From the NCBI GenBank assembly GCA_018970395.1, contig JAGWWM010000008.1, positions 1 through 64,000 of the forward strand: 64,000 bases of DNA. The letters are read 5' to 3'. This document shows positions 1-7,086 of this stretch, in pieces. Source of the DNA: Bacteroidota bacterium. GTDB lineage: Bacteria > Bacteroidota > Bacteroidia > Chitinophagales > Chitinophagaceae. The stretch's first letter is position 1; every line of letters begins with the position of its first letter. The notes beneath the pieces are model-generated. The model was not told the origin of the DNA. It saw nothing but the letters and a program-made list of their open reading frames with translations, and did no database searches. A program made the position numbers and the translations under genes.

Positions 1-1148
1 GTGTGTTCATTGAATCGGGTTATCCATTCCAGCTGATGCTGTTGCGAGCGATTTTGGCTGATTACTATGGATGACATTTGTTGCCTGTCATTCATTTGTT
101 GCAACCATTCGGTTAGAGATTGCTGCTGCTCGACATTCCCTTTATAATGAAACATAGTGGTCGGTCGAATCTTAATTTCCCAAAACATAGCAGCGGAGAA
201 AAGAGAAGGACGAAGTTTGCCCTCCATTCGGTCGGAGATTTGCCAGGAATCATTTTTGGTAAATAACCTAGCCTGCTGAAAATTGGATTGCTGAATCTGA
301 TCATTTGTCCAGTGAAAATTACCGCGCACTAATTGTTTAGCACCAACCGGCATCAACAGATTCAGATGAAGATTTTTTTCCTCATTGAACCGATAGGCCT
401 GATCCGGCAGCGGGAGTCGAATGAACAGCGGCTGAAGGAGATAAGGTATCGTGTAATCCTTTCTTTCAACTCTGTCCTCTGTCATGGATTCAGAAAAATA
501 ATCGTTGTCAATACCCTTGTTCACACCTCGGTTATTGACACCACCGGTAATAAATGATTTTAATTTTCCGGATAAGCCCAGCAATGAGGACTGAACTTCC
601 CCCACACCCTGACGGTCATTTCGAAGTCCGGCTGCAACATTGATTTGACCATTCAAGCGGGCAAGGTTTTTATTGAGCGTAAGATTCAACACCGTTTTCC
701 CACCGGATTCCAAACCCTTCAAGAGCGGATGTTCAGGATCGTGTTCGATCGCCTGTACTTCCTGAATTAAATCGGCGGCAATATTTCGGGTGCCGGCAAC
801 ATAATGCTGACCAAGCAAATCATGTCCATCCAGCTTTACCGATTGAACCGTATTCCCTTTATACGTAATGCTGCCGCTGTGTGCGTCTATATGAATCCCT
901 GGCAGTTTACGAAGGATATCTTCCACTGATTTTTCCATCCCATCGCGATACCTTTCCAAGTTAAAAGTAGTCGTGTCTTTTCTTTTCTTCCAGGCATTTT
1001 TAGGAGCACGAATCAGTACTTCCTTTAATTGAAGAATAGAATCTTGTTCAGGTTTTAATTTCATCCAGTGACTCCCCGAAAGAGTTTGACCAATGATGCT
1101 GCTCGCACTGGCTGTGAAGAGAATTAGAACCAATAATCTCAATGACAT
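1..1148 (-). CDS. Outer-membrane beta-barrel protein, TonB-receptor-like (3' part outside window)
   Basis: An open frame runs from an ATG at 1148 to the window edge, giving 382 residues without a stop. Residues 1-20 look like a signal peptide ending near IIGQ. Residues about 50-150 resemble a TonB-dependent receptor plug: VEDILRKLPGI, then a short extended region with KLDGHDLLG and a GGKTVLNL stretch. The rest is rich in alternating polar and hydrophobic residues, as in barrel strands. There is no N-terminal carboxypeptidase-like domain. The start lies 9 bases after the stop of the GLPGLI gene, so the two are probably co-transcribed, a pairing common in Bacteroidota. Substrate is unknown; the C-terminal barrel is not visible. 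Confidence 0.75.
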   Translation of the reverse strand, partial: MSLRLLVLILFTASASSIIGQTLSGSHWMKLKPEQDSILQLKEVLIRAPKNAWKKRKDTTTFNLERYRDGMEKSVEDILRKLPGIHIDAHSGSITYKGNTVQSVKLDGHDLLGQHYVAGTRNIAADLIQEVQAIEHDPEHPLLKGLESGGKTVLNLTLNKNLARLNGQINVAAGLRNDRQGVGEVQSSLLGLSGKLKSFITGGVNNRGVNKGIDNDYFSESMTEDRVERKDYTIPYLLQPLFIRLPLPDQAYRFNEEKNLHLNLLMPVGAKQLVRGNFHWTNDQIQQSNFQQARLFTKNDSWQISDRMEGKLRPSLFSAAMFWEIKIRPTTMFHYKGNVEQQQSLTEWLQQMNDRQQMSSIVISQNRSQQHQLEWITRFNEH

Positions 1149-1157
1149 AAGAAAGAT

Positions 1158-1868
1158 TTAGTTGCTGATTCCAATTCCCGATTGTGCTTCGGGATAAATG
1201 ATTTCCAAGCGATCTACTTTCAGATGTACAGTGCCCCCCTCTGTGGCTTGTACTGTTTGCAGGTAGTGTGCGTAATGATTGACTGAGGAGGTAAATTGCC
1301 GGCAAAAATCCGTCCATTCTATCCAATCGTATGGATGAGTTTTTTGTAGAGGCACAAGGATGCGGGAAGGATAAGTAATAGCGCTGGCTTCAAAACCGTA
1401 GCTACCGTCTTCTGTTTCCACTGCCAGAATCATACCCGGCAATCCGCCAAACTTCCAGGGGCCGAGGGTGTAAGGTATTTCTGTAGTGTAATACGCGAGA
1501 TAATGTCTGCCCCTGAAAAAAACGCGGGCTGCTTTGCAAGCATATTGAAGAATAGTCTTCTCTCTTTCATCCGTCAATTGCCACGTCATCGGATGCAGAC
1601 TATCGGTTACATAAAAAGACTTGGTAAAGATAAAATCCTTTACATACAATCTTCCTTGCGTTAAATATTTCATTACAAAACTCACACCATCCGGATCACC
1701 GTCCGGCTGAAGCGCATCTTCCCAAAAGGAGAGCGTATCGGTTATATAGAGCTTACTTTCCGTGGGCTGTCCGGCATACACAGATTGGTAGGTAATGACA
1801 GGATGCTGAGCAAAGAGGATTGTCGAGTTAAAGATGAAGATAATAAAGAGATGATGTTGAAGGCGCAT
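1158..1868 (-). CDS. GLPGLI family protein
   Basis: This is a 236-residue exported protein. Residues 1-20 form a hydrophobic signal peptide ending in FAQ. The family signature is at about residues 138-147 (WKFGGLPGMI), which is the motif that names the GLPGLI family, known almost only from Bacteroidota. The family has no established biochemical role; its members are usually encoded next to TonB-receptor-like barrels, as here, which suggests a periplasmic partner of the barrel. The ATG at 1868 follows a strong terminator of the upstream small gene, so it needs its own promoter or read-through. I do not see a clear TAnnTTTG box in the 28 bases between. Confidence 0.85.
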   Translation of the reverse strand: MRLQHHLFIIFIFNSTILFAQHPVITYQSVYAGQPTESKLYITDTLSFWEDALQPDGDPDGVSFVMKYLTQGRLYVKDFIFTKSFYVTDSLHPMTWQLTDEREKTILQYACKAARVFFRGRHYLAYYTTEIPYTLGPWKFGGLPGMILAVETEDGSYGFEASAITYPSRILVPLQKTHPYDWIEWTDFCRQFTSSVNHYAHYLQTVQATEGGTVHLKVDRLEIIYPEAQSGIGISN

Positions 1869-1889
1869 ACAGTAGTTTTTTAGAATGAC

Positions 1890-1934
1890 GAAAAAAACAT
1901 GCGTACTGTTCCCCGTGAGGAACAGTACGCATGT
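1890..1934 (-). terminator. Strong intrinsic terminator
   Basis: A 16-bp perfect stem (1897-1912 with 1919-1934, loop CCGTGA) is followed on the minus strand by a run of seven T. It begins 6 bases after the stop codon of the small secreted-protein gene and ends 22 bases before the start codon of the GLPGLI gene. It therefore separates, or attenuates between, the two transcripts. Confidence 0.8.
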
Positions 1935-1940
1935 AAAGGT

Positions 1941-2231
1941 TTACCTTGTTTTCTTCATGAACAGGGTAGCCAGTCTGAAAGCAGCCTGGCAGGCCTCATA
2001 TTTGGTACAATCGCAGCTTGCGGTAACCGTATTGGTAACGCTGCCATGGGTAACGGATACGGTACAGGTTTGCTCGATTGGTTTTTCTGCGAGTACGGAA
2101 AGAGACAAGATGGGCTTCATGGGAAGCGGCCCCTGTTGAGCGGTTGTAGTGCTCGCTGCAAATGAAACAGCAGCGGTGAAAACGAGCGCCAGGCTCATCA
2201 AAAGGGTTTTCATTTTCATGGTTTTAATCAT
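1941..2231 (-). CDS. Small secreted Cys-containing protein
   Basis: This 96-residue frame starts at ATG 2231 (an in-frame ATG at 2219 is an alternative). Residues about 5-25 (MKTLLMSLALVFTAAVSFA) form a clean signal peptide. The mature part is about 70 residues with four cysteines, two of them in an SCDC pair, and ends in a basic KKTR tail. I do not recognise a family. A longer in-frame ATG exists at 2441, but the 70 extra residues are polar and would bury the signal peptide, so I reject it. It lies upstream of the GLPGLI/barrel pair on the same strand but is closed by a strong terminator. Confidence 0.55.
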   Translation of the reverse strand: MIKTMKMKTLLMSLALVFTAAVSFAASTTTAQQGPLPMKPILSLSVLAEKPIEQTCTVSVTHGSVTNTVTASCDCTKYEACQAAFRLATLFMKKTR

Positions 2232-2546
2232 TGAATCTTTCGTCTGTCTGTCGCCATGACGAAAATTTTCAGCGTCACGCAAAATCCCCGCTCCCGTGAA
2301 CTCGGTTTTTTCAGTTTTGCTTTCGCCGGGCTGTCTATCTTTAACCCCCGGGTTGTTTCGGATCAACCACCGCTTCCTTTTTAAATCCTGCCTTCCGGAA
2401 GATGAATGCAGGTTGATAGCTATCGGACTGGTGTTAATCATCGGTTACAACGGCTTACGATGACGATGTAAAATTGCAACCCTATCATGGCGCATAAAAA
2501 GGTAAATAGCTATTTGTCGAGGGGAAAATCCTTGTCGGAAAAACAT

Positions 2547-2573
2547 AAAAAACCCCGGAATTAACCGGGGCTT
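2547..2573 (-). terminator. Intrinsic terminator without an obvious gene upstream
   Basis: The stem CCCCGG/CCGGGG with loop AATTAA (2553-2570) is followed on the minus strand by six T. No protein gene is seen on the minus strand between it and the plus-strand gene at 2740, so it may end a small RNA. Confidence 0.55.
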
Positions 2574-2660
2574 TAAGCCTGGTGAGGGCCCTAGGTGCCT
2601 TCACTTAGAACGGCCTGTCAGTATATAATTTCATACCGACAAGTAAAGATTCAATAACTT
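2574..2660 (-). ncRNA. Candidate structured small RNA ending at the 2547-2573 terminator
   Basis: The 508-base gap between 2232 and 2739 holds no protein gene I can support. On the minus strand, just ahead of the terminator, two local hairpins can be drawn: GTCGGTA with TACTGAC (about 2612-2641), and GTGAAGG with CCCTCAC (about 2581-2606). Local hairpins followed by a GC-rich stem and a T run is the layout of a small RNA. I cannot assign a known RNA family or locate the 5' end; the start given is a guess. Confidence 0.3.
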
Positions 2661-2739
2661 TCCCCGGGGAATAATGGGAAAAAACCTATAAGATTATAGG
2701 AAAATATCTGAGAAAGATTTGGGAATTTAGCCGTTAGAT

Positions 2740-3405
2740 ATGATAAAATTTTTAATTGACAACCCGCACTTCACTTTTTTAATGGGAACAGCCATTATAT
2801 GTTTAATTATTACACTCATTAATTATTTTAAATTATTGAAATTACAGCTCTTACTATATGTTATTTTTTATTCATTTTCAATTTTAAGTTCAACACAATC
2901 AATATTTATAAAAAATGAAAATATATCAAATGTTATTTTAGGTTTATTTTTTTCCTTCGATATATTTTTTTTCTCTTATTTTTTAAAAAATGTATTAACT
3001 AAAGAATTAATAAATGTGCGTTTTATATATGATAAAATTGGTCTTATTAGTTTCCTTTTGTTTATGTTTATAAATATTTTCACACATTCATCGACTAAAA
3101 TTATTTCAATTATTAACTCAGGTATTATTCTAATTGCAAGCTTACCGGTTTTTTTAAAGTTTTATTCAGATGATAATGACAAAGTTTTAATTAAAGACTA
3201 TGAATTTTGGATTTTATCAGGGTACATCATAAATTCAATAACAACTTTGATTGGCAGCACAATTATTGTCATTTTTGACACATCTTATAAAAACATAATC
3301 TATCAATTATTATTTATAACTATGTATGTTTCTTGGGCATTAAAGTATTTAATGATTTTAAAATCAAATTCATGCAAAATGAAACACATCAAATATGGGG
3401 ACTAG
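2740..3405 (+). CDS. Multi-pass membrane protein of signalling cassette 1
   Basis: This 221-residue protein is almost entirely hydrophobic, with about seven predicted membrane segments, short loops and a basic C-terminus. It is strongly AT-rich compared with the flanks. The second half carries a D-Y/P-x-FW-x-(L/I)SG motif (near residue 155) that recurs in the membrane protein at 5550-6203. The two are paralogues by position and pattern, although overall identity looks low. The gene overlaps the histidine kinase that follows by 34 bases. The likely role, inferred from context only, is the membrane-embedded sensor for that kinase. Confidence 0.65.
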   Translation: MIKFLIDNPHFTFLMGTAIICLIITLINYFKLLKLQLLLYVIFYSFSILSSTQSIFIKNENISNVILGLFFSFDIFFFSYFLKNVLTKELINVRFIYDKIGLISFLLFMFINIFTHSSTKIISIINSGIILIASLPVFLKFYSDDNDKVLIKDYEFWILSGYIINSITTLIGSTIIVIFDTSYKNIIYQLLFITMYVSWALKYLMILKSNSCKMKHIKYGD

Positions 3406-4187
3406 TTTTATTGATTATTTTGTTAGTTACAATGGGTGCAACGATTTCGATTGTTCTCATTTTAAATCAAAAGAAATTTCATTTTAAAAAAAAGTTAGTC
3501 AAGGTAGAATCAGATTTTCAAAAAAGTATGCTTTTAACTCAACTAGAAATTCAAGAACAAACCTTCCAACAAATTTCCAGAGAAATTCACGATCATATCG
3601 GACAAAGATTATCTCTTGCAAGATTGTACATTAATGAATACTCTTCCCACTCAGATTCTGACCAATTAGATTCAGTCCATGAATCATCAAGTCTAATTGA
3701 AGAGGCAATTTCAGACTTAAAACAATTATCGAGAAGCCTAACTGCCAACCTTATTAGAGACGAGGGATTATTGCACGCCTTAAAACTAGAAATCAATAGA
3801 GTAAATAAGGTTACTTCAATTGACATTAACTTTTTTCAAGAAGGAGATCTACCTTTTATGTCTTCCGAAAACGAATTAATTCTTTTTCGCATTATTCAGG
3901 AATCCCTGCAAAACATTATCCGCCATGCAGAAGCAAGTAAGGTCGATATTCATCTGATCCATTGCACTGAACAGCTTTCCTTAATCATCAAGGATGATGG
4001 CAAGGGGTTTGACCCGGAAGCACAGGCTTCTCCCAAACCAGGAACCGGCGCCGGGCTAGCCAATATGAGAAACAGAGCCGCTCTTTTGCAGGGAGCAATG
4101 AAAATTATTGCTCAACCCGGGCAAGGCACTACCTTGCAATTTATATTTCCACAACCAAACCTTATTTCCAAAGATGCCAACAGCTAA
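3372..4187 (+). CDS. Sensor histidine kinase, HisKA_3 type (cassette 1)
   Basis: This is a 271-residue kinase from ATG 3372; a frame start at 3333 would add 13 residues and lengthen the overlap with the upstream gene. Residues 9-32 are a single membrane segment, followed by a coiled-coil linker. The phospho-acceptor His is near residue 73 (SREIHDHIGQRL), the NarX/DegS-type H-box. The ATPase part shows the N-box (QNIIRHAEAS), a DDGKGFDP G-box and GAGLANM. With almost no sensory domain of its own, it probably reads the membrane protein encoded just upstream. It overlaps the regulator gene by 14 bases. The first 500 bases are AT-rich and the remainder matches the genome background. Confidence 0.85.
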   Translation: MQNETHQIWGLVLLIILLVTMGATISIVLILNQKKFHFKKKLVKVESDFQKSMLLTQLEIQEQTFQQISREIHDHIGQRLSLARLYINEYSSHSDSDQLDSVHESSSLIEEAISDLKQLSRSLTANLIRDEGLLHALKLEINRVNKVTSIDINFFQEGDLPFMSSENELILFRIIQESLQNIIRHAEASKVDIHLIHCTEQLSLIIKDDGKGFDPEAQASPKPGTGAGLANMRNRAALLQGAMKIIAQPGQGTTLQFIFPQPNLISKDANS

Positions 4188-4842
4188 ATCAAGACCCACA
4201 CTCATCGCCCTGGTAGATGACCATATAGTACTTGCCAATGCCCTGGCGGAACTAATCAATAAATGGGAGGGTTATCATGTAATTTTTATTGCATCGAACG
4301 GAATTGAAATGCAGGAAAAAATCAAAAAATTCGGCAAACCCGACTTGTTGATTTTAGATTTGAATATGCCCAAAATGGACGGATACCAGACTTCCAACTG
4401 GCTGAAAGCAAATTACCCGGAGATTCTTATCCTGGTACTGACTATGTTTGATTCCGAAATACCGTTGATCCGCCTGCTGCAACAAGGGGTAAAGGGATTT
4501 ATAAAAAAAGATATTCATCCGGAAGAATTAAGAATTGCAGTAGCGACGATGAAAGACGAAGGCTACTATTACCCGATTCAAACGGTCGGTAAAATGGTCA
4601 ATCTTTTTCAAATGAACCGCCAAAACCGGCGGGAACTGGAAGTGAAATCCTTAACCCCAATGGAAATTGAATTCCTGAACCTGGTTTGCACCGACCTTAC
4701 CTACAAGGAAATCGCCCTTCGGCTGAATCTGAGTCCCAAAACCATAGACGCGCTCCGCGATCAGCTGTTCATTCGATTTGATGTTAAAAGTCGGGTTGGA
4801 CTGGCACTCTATGCAGTAAAAAATGGGGTTTACCATATCTGA
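4174..4842 (+). CDS. NarL/LuxR-type response regulator (cassette 1)
   Basis: This is a 222-residue two-domain regulator from ATG 4174. The receiver domain has the acidic pair near residue 15 (VDDH), the phospho-acceptor Asp near residue 62 (LDLNMPKMDG), and the switch residues in VLTMF and the Lys in FIKKD. The C-terminal HTH runs from about residue 157 (SLTPMEIEFL) through the recognition helix (LSPKTIDALRDQL). A frame start at 4108 would lie deep inside the kinase gene and adds no conserved residues. It is the cognate partner of the overlapping kinase. DNA targets are unknown, but the neighbouring gene at 5117 is a candidate. Confidence 0.88.
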   Translation: MPTAKSRPTLIALVDDHIVLANALAELINKWEGYHVIFIASNGIEMQEKIKKFGKPDLLILDLNMPKMDGYQTSNWLKANYPEILILVLTMFDSEIPLIRLLQQGVKGFIKKDIHPEELRIAVATMKDEGYYYPIQTVGKMVNLFQMNRQNRRELEVKSLTPMEIEFLNLVCTDLTYKEIALRLNLSPKTIDALRDQLFIRFDVKSRVGLALYAVKNGVYHI

Positions 4843-5116
4843 AAATCACCCTAAAAGCCCCCTTTGGTAGTTTCCCTGGTTGATTTACGAGGTATTTTCT
4901 CGTCAATCTACGTAATTTAGCAATCGTAATTTTACGCAAAAAAATCGTATTTTTTCGGATAATTTTACTATCTTTATGAAAATCAATAAAATTAAATCAA
5001 TTGATTTTCAATGTTTTAATGCTAAAAAAGACCTTTCAACCGGTCTTGTTTTGGATTGCAGACAGGTATTGTTTTTTAAAAATTAGCGGTATTAATAACC
5101 TCTAAAATTAAAAATC
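4843..5116 (+). promoter_or_regulatory. AT-rich spacer with possible promoter and leader hairpin
   Basis: The 274 bases between the regulator and the 5117 gene contain no gene. TACTATCTTTA at 4967-4977 resembles the Bacteroidota -7 box (TAnnTTTG with the last base changed). A 6-bp hairpin AAGACC/GGTCTT at 5028-5047, followed by GTTTT, lies in the presumed leader of the 5117 gene. Two near copies of the string TCGTA-TTTT occur at about 4924-4953. Promoter activity and a role for the hairpin are inference. Confidence 0.3.
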
Positions 5117-5473
5117 ATGCAAAACGTAGTAGAACAAAAAGTCCAGGTAGAGAAAGTAGGAGAAAACATTGGATTTGAAGCAGGTGAAGAAATGGTTAAG
5201 TCATTCTACGACAAACACCCAGAAATTGCCTATGCTAACGTTATGGGAAGAGAAATGATTGAGAAAATTTTAAATCAACCCGGTTGTTCTGGTATTGCAA
5301 TTTTACCCGGCTATAATAAAGAGATGGTGCGCCAAAGTGTTTTGGTAGGAGTTGACGAAAATTTCAAACCTATACTCTCTTATAATATCATTAATGCGTC
5401 TGGCGAATTAAGAAACTCAAATGGTATTGTTGCAGACAGAACTGCAACAGTTATGTGGGGAGAAAAAATCTAG
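5117..5473 (+). CDS. Conserved-looking small soluble protein between the two signalling cassettes
   Basis: This is a 118-residue soluble protein with no signal peptide. I do not recognise a named family. It has an amphipathic first half (KSFYDKHPEIAYANVMGREMIEKIL) and a beta-rich second half with GCSGIAILPGYN, LVGVDENF and GIVADRT. The pattern of a helix followed by a sheet with a GVD turn resembles small Bacteroidota proteins of unknown function that I have seen annotated as hypothetical. A single Cys is at about residue 54. It stands alone between two copies of the same signalling cassette, so it could be an output or an accessory of these systems. That is inference from position. Confidence 0.6.
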   Translation: MQNVVEQKVQVEKVGENIGFEAGEEMVKSFYDKHPEIAYANVMGREMIEKILNQPGCSGIAILPGYNKEMVRQSVLVGVDENFKPILSYNIINASGELRNSNGIVADRTATVMWGEKI

Positions 5474-5474
5474 T

Positions 5475-5533
5475 TATATCAAAACTACGTAGTAGTTATC
5501 CTACTTCCTTGATATAATTGTTTTGTATCTTTG
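5475..5533 (+). promoter_or_regulatory. Palindromic element plus TATCTTTG -7 box
   Basis: TATATCAA (5475-5482) pairs with TTGATATA (5509-5516). Between them is a second hairpin, AACTAC/GTAGTT with loop GTA (5483-5497). TATCTTTG at 5526-5533 matches the Bacteroidota -7 consensus TAnnTTTG exactly. The right arm of the palindrome holds a TTG 14 bases ahead of it, which is closer than the usual spacing of about 19-20. Transcription would start about 10 bases before the coding frame at 5550. Confidence 0.45.
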
Positions 5534-5549
5534 AATCAAATACAATGAA

Positions 5550-6203
5550 TTGGATTTAACAATAGAAGATAGTTTAAGACTTTCATCATTTTTGCCTGTT
5601 TTGTTATATTTCCCTTTCAAAAAGGAAAAAAATATAGCAAAACAGGTTTTATTTTTATTTTACGCTTTTGTAACTATTCACTCACTTTTGTATGCTTTAA
5701 TTACTTTTTATTTCAAAGAATACTCTCTGATTTTTAATTCTTTTTATATCCCAATAGAATTCCTGCTAATAAGTTATTTTTTTTTAAAGGCTGTTCAAAA
5801 TTCTGTTTATCAAAATTTTATTAAACTCATTAGTTTTCTATTTATAGGTGTTTTTATCACGAAATCAATCTTGTTTCCTTCCAATGATTTTGATTCAATT
5901 ATTAATGGAATTGAATCTATTATTATTATTTTTTTTAGTATTTCTTTTTTTTATGAGACTCTAAAAAGTCCTGACAGGATTTTTATAGATAAGGACCCTT
6001 TTTTCTGGGGAATTTCTGGATTCTTCCTATTTTTTTCAATTTCTTTTTTTGTTTTTTTATTAAGACAAACTTACTGGGATAGACCTGATTTTTTCTTCCA
6101 GTACATTTATATCCATGCACTTTCTGGAATACTGAGAAATGTAATTTGTTCCATAGCCCTTCTCATTAAACCCTACAAGGAGAAGGTGCCTGATTTTGCG
6201 TAG
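5550..6203 (+). CDS. Multi-pass membrane protein of signalling cassette 2
   Basis: This is a 217-residue hydrophobic protein with about six or seven membrane segments, AT-rich, ending in a basic KPYKEK stretch. It shares size, topology and a D-P-F-FW-GISG motif with the membrane protein at 2740-3405. The frame has no ATG near its start: the only common start is TTG at 5550, and the frame is closed by a stop at 5532. A nearby ATG at 5545 is in another frame and stops after four codons. It is followed after 8 bases by the second kinase. Sensor function is inferred from the repeated gene order. Confidence 0.6.
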   Translation: MDLTIEDSLRLSSFLPVLLYFPFKKEKNIAKQVLFLFYAFVTIHSLLYALITFYFKEYSLIFNSFYIPIEFLLISYFFLKAVQNSVYQNFIKLISFLFIGVFITKSILFPSNDFDSIINGIESIIIIFFSISFFYETLKSPDRIFIDKDPFFWGISGFFLFFSISFFVFLLRQTYWDRPDFFFQYIYIHALSGILRNVICSIALLIKPYKEKVPDFA

Positions 6204-6211
6204 ATAAAAAA

Positions 6212-7039
6212 ATGAATATGTTTTTACTTCAGGCAGCAACCAATAATGTAACCTATGTAGTGTATTTCGGCACCTTCGGAATGCTGTTGCTTGCGGTTGG
6301 ATTGATTGTATTTGTCATTTTTCACCAGCGTAAAGTAATTTACTATCAGGTAAAAATGCGCAACATGCAGGCGGAGCACCAGCGCATGCTGTTACAAGCC
6401 TCTCTGGAAAGTCAGGAAGAGGAACGCCAGCGTATTGCCGCCGATCTGCATGATGATGCGGGACCATTGCTGGCTACGGTCAGACTTTACCTGAATGAAA
6501 ATCTGGTGCATCAGGATCAGGCTACCCAATTGCAGTCTATATATAATGCCAAGCAGATTGTAGATGAAACCATTCAGCTCATCCGCAATATCTCCCATAG
6601 CCTCATTCCTCCCACCCTTAAAAACTTCGGTCTGGAAAGTGCCATCACTGATCTGATTCATAAAATCAACGGAGCAGGTACCATCCATGCCAGCTGTCGC
6701 TTCAACGATTATCAAAGAAGATTAAAACTGGAGCCTGAGCTATCTGTCTTTCGTATTATTCAAGAGCTCATCAACAATATCCTCAAGCACAGCAGAGCAA
6801 GTTTCCTTCATCTGACCCAAAATAAAAATGAACAATATTTTTATATCCGCATTCACCACGACGGGGAAGGACTGACACAGGCGGATTTTGAAGAACTCAG
6901 AGATGTTCACTCGGGATTAGGTCTCAAAAATATTCAGGGAAGAATTAAAATATTAGGCGGTAAAATCTTCTTCGAAAGAGACGCTACCAATACCTATTTC
7001 AAAGCAACCATCGAATTGCCGGCAGATATGGTGCAATAG
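6212..7039 (+). CDS. Sensor histidine kinase, HisKA_3 type (cassette 2)
   Basis: This is a 275-residue kinase. Residues 16-38 are one membrane segment. The H-box is RIAADLHDDAGPLL with the acceptor His near residue 80. The N-box is NNILKHSRAS, and the glycine motif is SGLGLKNIQGRI. The G1 box reads HHDGEGL instead of the usual DNGxGF seen in the cassette 1 and PAS kinases, a mild divergence that may affect nucleotide binding. Base composition is ordinary from the first codon, unlike the AT-rich 5' half of the cassette 1 kinase. The regulator follows after 47 bases. Confidence 0.85.
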   Translation: MNMFLLQAATNNVTYVVYFGTFGMLLLAVGLIVFVIFHQRKVIYYQVKMRNMQAEHQRMLLQASLESQEEERQRIAADLHDDAGPLLATVRLYLNENLVHQDQATQLQSIYNAKQIVDETIQLIRNISHSLIPPTLKNFGLESAITDLIHKINGAGTIHASCRFNDYQRRLKLEPELSVFRIIQELINNILKHSRASFLHLTQNKNEQYFYIRIHHDGEGLTQADFEELRDVHSGLGLKNIQGRIKILGGKIFFERDATNTYFKATIELPADMVQ

Positions 7040-7086
7040 CTTTCATTCTTTCTTTATCTTTATTCCTTTCCATCGATACAGCCGCT

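Noticed and set aside
113-557. Short open frames on both strands inside the first gene
   Set aside because: They are off-frame shadows of the barrel protein, whose frame runs uninterrupted from 1148 to the window edge.
1885-2165. Two plus-strand open frames opposite the small secreted protein
   Set aside because: They lie antisense to a gene with a clear signal peptide and terminator, show no signal or family pattern and begin in the terminator stem.
1941-2441. Longer start of the small secreted protein at 2441
   Set aside because: The 70 added residues are polar and place the signal peptide in the middle of the protein.
2740-3405. Membrane protein considered as a fused N-terminus of the kinase
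   Set aside because: It is in a different frame, ends in its own stop at 3405, and cassette 2 has the same genes clearly separate.
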